A stretch of DNA of 64,000 bases from Hemerocallis citrina (Eukaryota; Streptophyta; Magnoliopsida; Asparagales; Asphodelaceae). Below are positions 35,900-47,720 of the stretch, piece by piece. The translations under genes and the position numbers were made by a program. Every line of letters starts with the position of its first letter. Position 1 is the stretch's first letter. Under the pieces are notes generated by a model that saw only the letters and a program-made list of their open reading frames with translations, was not told where the DNA came from and did no database searches. Location: NCBI GenBank assembly GCA_017893485.1, contig CM030363.1, positions 109,921,073 to 109,985,072 on the forward strand, given 5' to 3'.

Positions 35900-38800
35900 A
35901 GAAAACAAAAGAAGCTACTTGAAAAGATGAGGGAACTTCCTACGGATCTCCTCCTCCAACTCCCAAGTTGACTCACCCGGCGATTAAGGATTCTAAGAAA
36001 CTCGAACCAGTTTGATGACTCTATTCTTCAATACCTTCTCTCGTCGGTCTAAGATAGAGACTGGTTAAATCTCGCAGGACAAGTACGGCCTCACGAACAA
36101 CTTCGAGTAGTAACACATGTGACTGTCGTCCCTGATGGGAAACATGGAATACATCTTGGACTCCAGACAGTGTCGAGGGTAGAAGGAGCCTGTAGGCCAC
36201 CATGCCTACTCGCTCCACAATATTGAACGGCCCAATAAATTAGGGACTTAGCTTGCCCCCACCACCAAAGCCGATGAAGCCTCTCCATGGCAACACTTTG
36301 AGGAACAAATGGTCCCCCGCTTCGAACTCCAAAGGCCTTCGACGAACATCTGCCCACTTCCTCTGCCTATCCTGGGAAGCCTGCAAATGCTTCCTGCTTT
36401 GAGCCACTGCATCAACAGTCTTCGTGATCAACTCAAGCCCCAAAAGTTTCTTTTTGCCGATGTCATCCCAACAGACCGGCGATCTACATTGGCGCCCATA
36501 CAGAGCCTCAAATGGTGTTGCCTTGAGACTCTCCTGATAATTGTTATTGTATGAGAACTCGACTAAGTGCAGGTGAGCTTCCCACGAACCTCTAAACTGA
36601 AGAACCCAGGATCTCAGCATGTCTTCCAGTATCTGAATCGTCCTATCTGACTTTCCATCTGTCTGTGGAAGGAATGTTGTACTGTAGCTCAACTTAGTGC
36701 CCAAGCTCCTCTGAAGACTCTCCCAAAACTGAGACCTGAATCTCGTATCTCTGTCTGATACGATGCTTACAGGTTCCCCATGCAGTCTCACAACCTCTTG
36801 AATGTACTCCTCAGCCAAACTCTCAGTGGACTGACCCACTCTGAAATGAATGAAGTGGGCACTCTTCGTCAACCGGTCTACTATCACCCAGATAGCATTA
36901 TGACCCTTGGGAATTCTCGACAATGCTGTCATAAAATCCATCGTGATGTTCTCCCATTTCCTCTCTAGGATCGAAAGAGGTTGCAAAAGTCCTGCGGTCC
37001 TCTGATGCTCTGCCTTCACTTGCTGACAGACCAAATACTGTGACACAAACCTAGCCACAGCTCTCTACATACCGTGCCACCAAAAATGTTGCTTCAGATC
37101 CCTATACATCTTAGTACCTCCAGGATGAATAGAGTAGGGAGATCGATGAGCTTCTTCAAGTAGCCTCTGCCTGAATTCCATTCTAGGTACACACAACCTA
37201 GCTCCAAACCGAAGCGACCCGTCTGAATGAATGACCAAGTCGGTTCTCAAACCTGCTTCCACTTCGCTTTGGAACTTCTGCAATTGCTGATCGCCCGTTT
37301 GGGCTTCCTTGATCTGCTCTACCAGTGAAGGCTGCAACTGCAACATCATGCACTGCTGTGCTGAACCAGGAAGTATCACATCCAACTCCAGCGTTCTCAT
37401 ATCCTCTACTATTTCCTTCTGCTTGGTAAGGAACATAGCAGCAGGTCTCCTGCTCAAGGCATCAGGTACCATGTTCATCTTACCCGGGTGATACTGCAAG
37501 TTGATGTCATAATCTGCCATCAGCTCCAACCATCTCCTTTGCCTCATGTTCAACTCCTTCTGTGTGAACACGTACTTGAGGCTTTTGTGATTTGTAAAAA
37601 TCATGATTCTATCCCTAAGAAGATAATGCTTCCACAACTTCAAAGCAAAAATCATGGCTGCAAGTTACAAATCATGCGTAGGGTAGTTCTTCTCATGAGG
37701 CCTCAATTGCCTGGATGCATAAGAGACAACTCGGCCTTGCTGCATCAGCACTGCTCCCTGACCTCTACCCGAAGTATCACAGTGGATCACAAAATAGCCC
37801 GAACTATTAGGTATAGTCAGTACAGGTGCTGACATCAACTGACCCTTCAACTCCCGAAAAGCTTCATCACAAGCCCCATCCCAAACAAACTTCTGCTCCT
37901 TCTTCATCAAATTGGTTAAGGATCCAGCTATCTTCAAGAAATCCTGAACAAACTTCCGATAATACCCTGCCAATCCGTGAAAACTTCGCACTTCCGATGC
38001 TAACTTCGGAACCGGCCAATCCTTGACTGCAGAGATCTTTGATGGATCAACAAAAACACCATCACCGGAGATTACATGACCCAGAAAGGCAACATGATCC
38101 AGCCAAAACTCACGCTTGCTGAGCTTTCCATACAGCCGGTTCTCCATAAAAGTATGCAAGACAACCCTAAAATGCTCACCATGATCTTTCCGGTTCCGAG
38201 AATACACCAAGATGTCATCAATTAATACCATGACAAACTTGTCCAAAAATGGTGAGAATACCCTGTTCATCAAACTCATGAACACTACTGGTGCATTGGT
38301 AACTCCGAAGGGCTTCACCAAGAACTTGTAATGCTCGTACCTTATCCGGAACGTCGTCTTCTGAACATCCTCTGACTTCACCTTAACTTGATGATAACCG
38401 GAACGGTGATCCAACTTCGAGAAAACTAAAGCACCCCCAGTAGGTCAAACAGGTCGTCAATCCTCGGCAATGGGTATCGTTTCTTCACAGTGACATTATT
38501 CAATTCTCGATAGTCAATGCAGAGTCAGCAACTGCCATCCTTCTTGTTGGCCAACAAAACTGGGGCTCTCAAAGGTGAAACACTCAGCCTGATAAAACCC
38601 CTATCCAATAACTCCTAGACTTGCACCTTCAGTTCTGCCAATTCAACTAGTGCCATGCGGTACGGACCCTTCGAGATAGGTGTCGTACCTGGATGAGCAT
38701 CAATACTAAACTCCACATCTCGGTCTGGCGGTAATCCGGATAATTCCTCTTGACGAGGAAGTCCCGCACATCCAAGGGTGCATAATCTCCATCTGTGCAC

Positions 38801-39195
38801 AACGACTCAAGTGTAGCAGCTGTCAGGTTCATCGAGCTCTTGACATGCCCAAGCAGTGTCTCACCTGCATGAAACTCTAACTCTTGGTGTCCTAGAAGCC
38901 TAAAAGTCACATTCTTCTCTCGGCAATCAATCACGACATGAGTAACAACTAGCCAGTCCATCCCTAGAATAACATCAAAGCCAGAATTGGGGATCACAAT
39001 AAGATCATCCCTGAAATCCACACCACCTATCAGCAAAGGGCTTTGCTTGCACACCCTAGAACAGACAATGACACCTCCACCTGCGGTGATGTTCCAAGCT
39101 ACAGGCATGGCGTAGCTTGCCAAACGATGCTGATCAACAAAGCGGGAGGAAACAAAGGAGTGGGTTGCACCGGAGTCAAACAGAACGTCAGCAGG
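35900..39195 (-). pseudogene. Ty3/gypsy chromovirus pol, broken (element X)
   Basis: Minus-strand order is protease, reverse transcriptase, RNase H, integrase, chromodomain remnant. The retropepsin site DSGATHSF lies near 39155-39177 and FDVILGMDWL lies further in. RT motifs CIDYREL (about 38500) and [10 protein letters not shown] (about 38210) are visible. RNase H carries FTNHKSLKYVF and YHPGKMNMVPDALSR. Integrase has an HxxxH-CxxC-like region, DFMTAL and SDRDTRF. Where the catalytic Glu is expected, 36 residues after the second Asp, the residue is Asp (GKSDRTIQ). A chromodomain-like WELEEEIRRKFPHLF follows at about 35930-35975. Breaks are TAA at 37665-37667 and TAG at 37065-37067, plus stops and frameshifts around 38420-38640 and 36000-36240. 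The order PR-RT-RH-IN-chromodomain indicates a chromovirus, probably Tekay/Del-like. Confidence 0.92.
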
Positions 39196-39617
39196 AAGAG
39201 AGAAAATTAAGATGACACCTAAAAGATGATCAAAAGATAGGAATAAGGTGAAAGCATGATAAAAGCAAGAATTGAATAGAGAGAAATAAATAGAGCAAAA
39301 ATAGAAAGAATGGATGCCACTGGAATCAAAAGAATGTGGGTACGAAAAAGATGAAAGTATACCAAAAAGAAATCAATGAATGTGAATGAATGGAAGAGGC
39401 GAATGTGAATAAATGGAAGGGAAGAAAGAAAATAAGAAATGAAGGAACTGAATATGAAGGGACCAAAATGTGGATCAAAAAGATTAGTACTCAGATTATG
39501 TTGTTTATTACATGTTCATGTGATCAATGTGGTGCGCATATCATTGAGTTAACCTAGATAGAGCCAAACTTGACTAACATATTAACCAAACATGACTAAC
39601 ACATTAGCCAAACCAGG
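39196..39617 (-). other. X leader without recognisable gag
   Basis: Only about 420 bp separate the protease region from the primer-binding site, far too short for a chromovirus gag. The sequence is purine-rich on the plus strand (GAAAGAAAATAAG-like) and has no zinc-knuckle pattern. Most of gag was lost by deletion, before or after insertion. Confidence 0.65.
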
Positions 39618-39629
39618 ACTCTGATACCA
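39618..39629 (-). promoter_or_regulatory. Primer-binding site of X (initiator-Met tRNA type)
   Basis: Minus-strand TGGTATCAGAGT, matching the usual tRNA-iMet primer-binding sequence TGGTATCAGAGC at 11 of 12 positions, 10 nt inside the 5' LTR. Confidence 0.85.
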
Positions 39630-39639
39630 CTAAAAACCA

Positions 39640-42600
39640 TGTCACGCCCAGCTTCCCAAAATACGGGAATACGAGCACATAACAAAGGCTCAGCGAATGA
39701 TGTAAGCATCATCCATAAGCTGTACCAGTCTAACTCAACAATATAATAATAATCACAACCATGCAAGAGCAAATAATCACATAAACGAAGAATAACTTCA
39801 ATAATCAATGAAACAATCCAAAACATAATATCCAACATCTGCGGCAAACAAACTTCAGGTCATAAAAGCCCCAAAACAAATTACAGTAATAATAACAATG
39901 TTCAAGGAAAATAGCATAAAAAGATAATCAATGTAGTTTATTTTTTTGAGCTCTATTTGCTAGAATTATTGGTCACCAAGTCATTCGGGTATTGTTCCTT
40001 GATTACCTGCAAACTCATGATCTAAAATCGAAAAATAATTTTCGTTAGAGCAAGTCATGGACAAGAGTAGTGGGAAACAGAGAACAATAAAAGCATGGTA
40101 TATCAAGAATAAGGGACTGGATCAAAGTCAATGAACAAAAACAATGGTTGACGATAAAGTCAAGGGTCTACATTTAATTATGCAATAATCAATAATTACA
40201 ATTCATGATCAATATCGATGACAATATACAAGATCAATCATGCAAGGTCAATCGAGGGTTATTATTCATTTAGTTAACCTATCCAATGCACGTAATACTA
40301 TGTTCCATACTACAGGTTCAGTGCATGCAAACAGTGATCATTTTAGACTGTGATGGTGAACTCAACAGATCGTGTACTCGGATAACAAGATAACAAGATA
40401 ACACGATAACAAGCGTTACTCCACCTTCCATAACAATAATCCATGTAAACAAGAAGGGCCCTTACCGAGTATGGTCTCTGATTGTTCACTACCAAGTCAA
40501 CCCTTAATACCCCGGCTTGTTAATATTTTATTACATCCTAATATGAGAATGCAAGAAGATGTGAAGGTTGTGTAATGCAAGGTGTGACTAATTCTACTCA
40601 TTACATGCAAGGAAAAAAGTGTTTACACTAAATCAATAAAAGCATACATTCTGGACAGCAAGATGTTGTACAAAAATAGAGATTCCCGTTGCTACAGAAA
40701 AGCAAAACTGGATCCGTCAGAATTTCTAGAAACTAGACTCTCTTCCGGTTCCAACGCATATATACACGACATATTGAAATGAAAGAAACAAGATGTAAAA
40801 CCTTATTCTTTACTGATTTTATGTTCAGGCATCAGGTTAAAGGTCATGTTCACATATATGTATTGGGTCTGAGAATTTATCAATTAATTTCACAAAAATT
40901 CAGGGTCACTCCTAATCATATCTAGTCTCAACCAGATTAATTTCAGATTTTAATTCCACTATTAATATTCTCTTTTCATTAACTATTCCTGTTGATATAC
41001 ATATAATTGCGAATCTGGAAATCCAGACATAGCAGTACTAAAAGTCTGATATCTAGCAGATTAAGAATCGGAATTCAGATCCATCGAATGTTCTGAAAAG
41101 TAAACTCACAGAGATACAATTGTTTTTTACAAAGTTACATTAAATTCCTACAGAAACTGGTTCAAATGTATAATGCAAAATGAGCCAAACAGCCGACCAG
41201 TAAATAAATAGATATGAATCATCAATAATTTAAACATGTAAACATGCAATTTCATAAAAATTAAATAACAAAAGCTCCATTTAATTATCACCATGCAATT
41301 TCAATATTAACGAGACATTTCTTAACCATGGCAATTAATTCACGAAAATCATATTCAATCGGAAACTTTCCAATCATCAATTAATCCTATAACATAGATC
41401 TAGTTGTTTTCATGTATTACGTGCATATGCAGTGTACAATAAGGCATGGGTTTGAGTCAAAGATATCTGCACGAAAAGAGAATTATCACTTGGTTTCGCC
41501 GATGAATTCGTGATAATCTCTTGAACAAATATTAAGCAAATATATAAGATAAGTAGAATGTGAACTACTTACGAGAGATCAAAAGAATTCTTGAACCCGA
41601 ATAATAAATTTGTTCAAGAGGACTTGCCTTATACAATTAATCCGAATATAAGAATAATGGGATTAGGATCCCGATGGTGTAGCATGTGTAACTACGACGG
41701 AGCACATGCAAACACGGAACAGCAAGATCTTCAACAACCAATGCAGCAAACAACAAACACAGCAAACAGGAAATAGCAAGACAGCAACACGATCAGTGGC
41801 AGCGGTAGGGACTTCGGCTCGGCTTCGACGGTGACTGGCGGTGGTGCACAGGGCGATGGTTGCTGGCATGGAGGTAATCGCCGGTTGCAGGCTGCAGCGA
41901 GGTGATGGCAATAGGCTGGAGGAGTAGGCGGTCGACGGGTGCACAGTCGAGAGAGTAGGCGGTGGGATGATGGTGATGATGAGAAGTGATGCAGTGGTGG
42001 AGTTGGGGGCTATCTTCGGTGGTGGAGATGTGAGCGGGATGGAGGTGAGCATCGGTGAGGGGTTGCTTTGATGGGTTCCAAGTCAATCAGAGGAAGAAGA
42101 AAGCGGCGGGGATTGGGTTTCAGAACAGAACAGGGGAAGGAGAAGGGGTAGGGGATGACGGCTGTGTGCAGGCGATCGGGGACGGCAATGGTCTGCAGCA
42201 GCAACAGCACGACGGGGAAGATGAGGGGCTCGGTGATGCCATTGTGGTGGTCGACGGAGCTATTGACGAGGGGGCGATGACGATGAAGGTGGAGGTGGAA
42301 GGAGCGACGGGGACGGGAGTTTGCGGTTGAGCGGGGATGGGGTTTCGGAACAGAATAGGGGAAGAAGAAGAGGATTAGCGGCGGGGGGTGATTAGATTAA
42401 TGATAATTAGGGTTAGGGGGTGATTAGTGTATATATAGAGTTAGGGTGGGTTAATGGGTTAACGAGTTTGCGGGTTTGGATGTGGGTTTGGGTTTAGATT
42501 CAATAGGAAAATAAATAGGATTAATATAAATCTAATTGAAGTGTTCAAAGCACAAAAATTTTAATACGTTGACCAACAAAATTTTTCAGGGTTCAATAGA

Positions 42601-42754
42601 AAATAAAATTAAATAAATTGAAAGAATAAATCGAATTGGAAGCAAGACAAATTTAATTATCTATTAGCAAAATTACATAGGTTCAGAAAAGATAAAGAAG
42701 AAAAATAAATATAATAATACAAAGAAAAATCAACAGTTGTGAATAGGGGTTACA
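39640..42754 (-). repeat. X 5' LTR
   Basis: 3,115 bp. Read on the minus strand it runs from TGTAACCCCTATT (42754) to GGGCGTGACA (39640). It is uninterrupted and so supplies the unoccupied sites that define the Z and W insertions in the 3' LTR. It contains a TATA box at 42430-42437 and a GC-rich leader at about 41800-42360, followed by AT-rich U5-like sequence. No gene. Confidence 0.92.
42430..42437 (-). promoter_or_regulatory. TATA box of the X 5' LTR
   Basis: Minus-strand TATATATA in context CTCTATATATACACT, identical in context to the 3' LTR copy. In this strand it lies upstream of the GC-rich leader and pol. Confidence 0.6.
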
Positions 42755-45250
42755 ACCCTGGACCCATTCATAGCATCCTCCACCATGGCTGCCTCTCATC
42801 CACCATTGCCACGTCATCCACTAGCCACTACACTCAACTGCTGAACCCATCTTCCACTGCCTTGTGCCACCATCGGCAACGCCACCCTCCATCCTTATCG
42901 CAAGCACCGCCACCGACCGCCCCCTCCTATGTGCTCTCGCCTCTCACACATGCACAGCACCCCAATGCCACCGATCCTCATCATCACCGTCCCCCACTGC
43001 CTCTCCTTCGCAAGCAACCGAGCTTCTCCTAAAGCGTCCCCCCCCCCCGCCGCCGCAGCACCGCCGAACACCGCAATCTCCCTGATAGCGACCTGAGCCT
43101 CTCTCCTTGTCTGGGGAGTCTAAGCACTTAATCTGCTCAATGTTTCTCATGCATGAGTTTTTCTATCATGCTATATTTCACTCCTATATATGGTACACCT
43201 TCTAGTACTTGGACTATTCTAATTTGATTCTTATTGCATATTTCCTTGATCCGTCGAACAAAGCTGAAACACACATTTGTCTAGATCATTGCCCTCACCG
43301 CTCCCTTTATTCTCCATCGTCATCGTCGCGTTTAAGTCCAACATATCTTGTACACATTTTATTGTTCCTGTGCAAGTATTTTCTTTGAAATCTGGCAAGT
43401 AGTTATTGAATTGAATATCGTATTTAATTGAATTCAATTATTGATTCATTGTTTTCCATATCGTACCAAGTTATTGATTAATAGTCTTCTTATTGTGCCA
43501 CATTATTGTTCAAGTCTAGAGCCATTAAATCATCATGTTATTGAATACTTGAATATATTGCCATGTCGCTTGCGTGAGCTTTTACTGAGGTTTTGACCCA
43601 GTTCCCAACACTAAAATTTATAACTTTGTACATAGAAATTGTAGCACACTGAGTCTAAAATCCGGACCATCTTACGAATTCTCAATCTGATTTACAATGT
43701 GTAAGTTATTGACTTTTTAGTATTGTAACCTCATTGTTTCCATAATACTAATTTGAAGTACACCATCATGATTTTGACTAAAATAATGTGTTATCAGTAA
43801 AATTAAGACATGAGACTTACTAGAATGTTACTAGACATGATTAGGAGTTCCTTTATAATTTTTATAAGATTTTTAAATGGTTTTACAGTTGATTTACATA
43901 CATAAGAATTTGACCTTGATTTGCTGCCTGAACAGTAGTCCATCAGAGAATTGTCTGGTTGACCTAGCTATTGTATACATAATGTATCGTGTAAAAATGT
44001 GTTGGAACCGGTAGAGAGTCTAGTTTCTGGAACCTCTAACGAAATCGGATTTGCATTCCCATAGCAGCGGCAAAGTGAATTTGAGTACCAATAGGTGTTG
44101 CTGCCCAAAACTTGCATTGTTACGTTTTTGCATATAAATCCCTTATTTTCCATATTTAATGAATTGAACTATATATATTTCATTTATTGCATAGTCTTGC
44201 TATCTTCTTGATATTTTATTGATACTACGATTCACATCGATTGTACCTATTGCATAATTCTCGAGACCCGTTCCATCGATTGCATATTCATGATTCATGT
44301 TAATAAAATAATAATAAGCCGAGGTAATAAGGGTTGACTTGGTAGTGAACAATCGGAGACTGTACTCAGATGAGGGGCCACTGTTTTCCTATATTGTTAT
44401 TGTTATCGTGTATCGTATCGTGGACAAATGCTCGTTATTGATCGTTGATTGTGGATTCTCATTATTGATTATCATTGCCGCGCACATGATCTGTAGATTT
44501 CACCATTGTAGTCTAAATGTTCACTTATTTGTATACACCTGAACCTGTGGTATGGGACGCAGGATTGCGTGCATTAGATAGGTTAATAAAAGATTGATAG
44601 ACCTAAAGGTTGACACTATTGAACTATTGATAAATGATTATTGATTATTGTTCATCGACTATTGATTTATTGATTATTGACTACTGTTTATCGACTATTG
44701 TTCATCGATCGTTGATTATTGACCAATGCATCATTGGCTATCGAACATTGACTCTATTATTGACTATTGTTTATCAAATATTATTTTACTGATTATTGGG
44801 TATTATTTATCGATCATTGTACAATTGGTTATCAACTTTTGATCTAGTTATCATTTATCATGTATTGACCTCTGATATTGTCCCAGTTTCTTGTTTATTG
44901 TTGTATTGTACCGTATTGTTTAACTGCTTGCTACTACTTATTGCCCAAAGCTTGCTCTAACGGGTACTCTCCATCTTTCTTTTGAGTTATTATTTATACA
45001 GGTACAAATGATGAGATACTGAAGGAACTCGACGAACTGTTATTACATTGTGTATTCTTGGGCATTTTGTAAGTTTTTGTATCTCAGATATTGCTTATTG
45101 CATTATATTCTTGTTCCTGTAATTATTATGTATTTTTGAGCTTACTGGTATTGTATAGCTTATGGATGATATGAGTTGATATACTTGTATCATTCATTGG
45201 GCCTCAGTTACGTGCATGTGTTTCCATATAACGAAAAGCGGGGCATGACA
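42755..45250 (+). mobile_element. Solo LTR Y, 3' part
   Basis: Continuation of LTR Y after retrotransposon X; the first five bases, ACCCT, are the second copy of the X target site. It contains a CCG/CCACC-rich block (42780-43090, with a C run at 43038-43047), an AT-rich stretch, and a tandem region of TTGATTATTG/TTCATCGACTATTG units at about 44600-44880. The end is AAAGCGGGGCATGACA at 45250. No gene is supported. Confidence 0.65.
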
Positions 45251-45548
45251 GGGTTCCCCGCCCCCCGCCCCACTCGTAGCGGCCTTCGCTGCCACCGTTC
45301 ACCTCCCCCGTCCTCACTCACAGTGAATGTTGCTGCCCCGGTCAGCGCCCCTCGCCGTCGCTGCTCCCAGCTCCCCAAACCTGATGGGTAAGCATTCTTA
45401 ACTAAGAACCGAATCTGAATCCCAGACACAGATCCGAAACCAGTTCTCGCAGGTGTAGGTCCAATTCTTGGACTCGTGAGGTACCAGGCCCGGGTCCGGG
45501 TAGTGGAGGACCCGACCTGATAAGACCTGATACCAGTGCTAATAGTTA

Positions 45549-45850
45549 TCGTAGTTTTCTTTAAAAAATATGTAATTGTAGAATTTATGTGAATGAGATA
45601 ACAATAGGAATTTTCCTTTTTTTGTGAGGAGAAACAATGAGATAATAGCGTTAAACCTTGGGTTTTTTTATAAACATAAAGAACCGGGTCTAGGCGGAGT
45701 TATAATAAATGTGTTTAATTTTCTGTTGTGCATTATAATAATGAACTGTTGTAAAGAAAGGTTGTATTTTATTTCCTTTTGTTTTTACTATGTTTGTTTT
45801 ACATTGAAGTAAAGATTCTAGATTTGTGTCTCTTATTTCTAGTGTGGAAA
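45549..45850. other. Unassigned AT-rich sequence
   Basis: Lies between the possible hAT-like right end and the retrotransposon remnant that follows. No gene, terminal repeat or motif is recognised. Confidence 0.5.
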
Positions 45851-45854
45851 TTTG

Positions 45855-46278
45855 GGGCACTACGGTTCAACCTTACCTTTGGGTCCGAAGCTCTAATCCC
45901 TATAGAGGTCAGACAATCTTCTCCCCACGTCCTCTCTTTCAACGAAGAACAAAATTTGGATGATCTATGAGGAAACCTCAATCTCGTTGAAGAAGTTTGT
46001 GAGAAGTTCTACATGCAGAGTGAAATCTATCCGCAAAAAGTGGAAAAGTCTACAGCAAGGAAGTTCAGCTAACAAACCAAAAAGACTTTGACCTTGTCCT
46101 ATGGAAGCTCAAGATTTCTGAGCCATGCAAGAAGCAAAGGCTTGCTCCTAATTGGAGAGGAACATACAAGGTCTTTAAAGTCATCCGCCCAGGAGCTTAC
46201 CAACTTGATAACATGGGGGCAAGGAGATATCAAGGACATGGAACGCAGAGCACTGATGATGTTCAATGAGGGTGCTTA
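45855..46278 (+). pseudogene. Ty3/gypsy integrase C-terminus remnant
   Basis: Plus-strand segments FNLTFGSEALIPIEV (about 45868) and, in another frame, LAPNWRGTYKVFKVIRPGAYQLD (about 46143-46214) match the end of plant Ty3/gypsy pol, of the type found in Tat-like elements. Stops and frameshifts interrupt it (for example TGA at 45967-45969 and TAA around 46070). Upstream pol domains are absent. It is followed by a ~62 bp tandem array, as often seen in the 3' untranslated part of Tat-type elements. Confidence 0.7.
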
Positions 46279-46429
46279 ACGCTCTCCACTAGATTTGTAA
46301 TAAGACATATTCATACAACAGTGAACACATGTAATAAAAGTTTGTCACCAAGGTAGCTAATTAGGTTGATTTTTCGATGAAATTCAACATTTTCTTCATA
46401 CTTTATTGTACTACTCCCCAGACGCAAAC

Positions 46430-46725
46430 AGCGAGTTTAGAGCTTAGCTCATCGCCTGATCAACTCCAAACTAAAAAAATAACGAATTCAGAGCTCTGCT
46501 CCATGCTCGAGCTACTCCAACAATTTCTTAACTCAGAAATAACAAGTTCAGAGCTCAGTCCATTACCCGAGCTACTCCAAAAACTCACTAACTCAGAAGC
46601 AACGAGCTCGGAGCTCAGCTCAGCTCATCGCCCGAGCTACTCCAACAATTTGTTAACTAAAAAACAACCAGGTCAGAGCTCAGTACGCCCCCCGAGCTAC
46701 TCCAACAACTCGTTATCTCTAAAAC
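46430..46725 (+). repeat. 62 bp tandem array, segment 1
   Basis: Units built on CGAGCTACTCCAACAA, then TTAACTCAGAAACAACGAG, then TCAGAGCTCAGCTC. The array continues at 50149-50502 and 60124-60297, being split by solo LTR V and retrotransposon U. The three pieces together are about 820 bp, roughly 13 imperfect units. Confidence 0.88.
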
Positions 46726-47274
46726 TGTCATGCCCCACTTTCCAAAAGAATACGGAATACGGATACGTAACAAAAGCCCAGCGAATGATTTTCATCATCC
46801 ATAAGCTGTTCAAGAAATCTTTACAACATGCACAAGAAACATCAGAGTCGGAAACGAATTAATCAACCACATGCACATAATGAGTCAAAATACCAACAAG
46901 AATACTTGAAACCAAATACATAAATCTCAAATAGTCATTATCTGAATAAAACACATGTCTTGGGTCACATTGCCCAAATACAAGATAAATCCAAGTCTCA
47001 AAATACAATATTGTTCAAGCAAGATACAAGAAATAATAAAATAGAATGCAGCACTAATACTTCATATATCCGATACCATCTAGAACCTGTTCTCCAAAAT
47101 CTGCAATTCAACGAATGCAGGAAAGAGGAAAAGAGAAAACACAAGTACCCGTCAATCGCAAGTTACGGGCCACTTATAATGTAGGATGCAAGCACATGGG
47201 GAAACTAACTAGCAACATGGTATAAGTGTGATGTCAAAGTAAACAACTAGCATGGTAAAAGTGATCGTGTACAT

Positions 47275-47720
47275 GACATAAATCAAGTGTCAAGTAATCA
47301 AGTATCTTCTAAACATGCATCAAGTGTCAAGCATCATGTAATCATGTATCAAGTATCAAGTTTCATGTCTCATGTAATCCAGTCTCAAGTATCATGTAGT
47401 CATGTATCAAGCAAGCATGTATCATGTTCAAATATCATGTTCAAGTATCATGTTCAAGTATCATGTATCAAGTCCTGTAGTGAGTTACTATCTAGGTAGC
47501 ACTTCATGCAGCCCATACGACATGGTTGCTAGAAAAAACAAGTTTTAGATTTTATAGTAGACCATAGAGGGCAGTATACTCGGGGACAAGCAAGTAATCG
47601 AGCTCCAAGCTCCAAGTAACATGTATCATGTATCACGTGTCAAGTTGTACAAGTGGCAAGTATCGTGTCTTGCGTGCAGGTATCAAGTAATCACGTATCA
47701 AGTATCATGTCTCAAGTAAT
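47275..47720. repeat. CAAGTATCATG short-unit array in LTR V
   Basis: Irregular repeats of ATCAAGTATCATGT-like units of 10-20 bp, broken by a unique ~100 bp stretch (AGGTAGCACTTCATGCAGCC) that is shared in inverse with LTR Z near 15960. Confidence 0.85.

Larger units (their letters stand above)
12373..42754 (-). mobile_element. Ty3/gypsy chromovirus-type LTR retrotransposon X, with nested insertions
   Basis: Bounded by the five-base duplication ACCCT at 12368-12372 and 42755-42759. On the minus strand the 5' LTR is 39640-42754, a primer-binding site is at 39618-39629, a broken pol at about 35900-39195, a polypurine tract next to 35822, and the 3' LTR at 12373-35822. Removing nested Z (13121-16800), W with its inner CACTA-2 (17792-34492) and their duplicated sites leaves a 3' LTR of about 3.06 kb, against 3.1 kb for the 5' LTR. 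Two sampled LTR stretches differ by roughly 10%, so it is an old insertion. A gag gene is not recognisable. Confidence 0.92.
11018..45548. mobile_element. Possible split hAT-like non-autonomous element (outermost layer)
   Basis: The left edge reads TAGTTA then TTAGCACTATC (11018 onward). The right edge reads GATACCAGTGCTAA then TAGTTA (45531-45548). The interior ends are inverted (TTAGCACT/AGTGCTAA) and the flank TAGTTAT is directly repeated. Both ends are rich in degenerate GACCCG/CGGGTC motifs (11047-11190 and 45488-45520), as seen in several plant hAT elements. The intervening pieces, 11024-11429 and 45251-45542, would make an element of about 700 bp interrupted by solo LTR Y. The target duplication is imperfect, so this is a candidate only. 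Confidence 0.35.

Noticed and set aside
47275..47720. Regular short repeats that might suggest a CRISPR array
   Set aside because: Units are contiguous and degenerate with no unique spacers, no Cas genes are present, and the sequence is a plant LTR.
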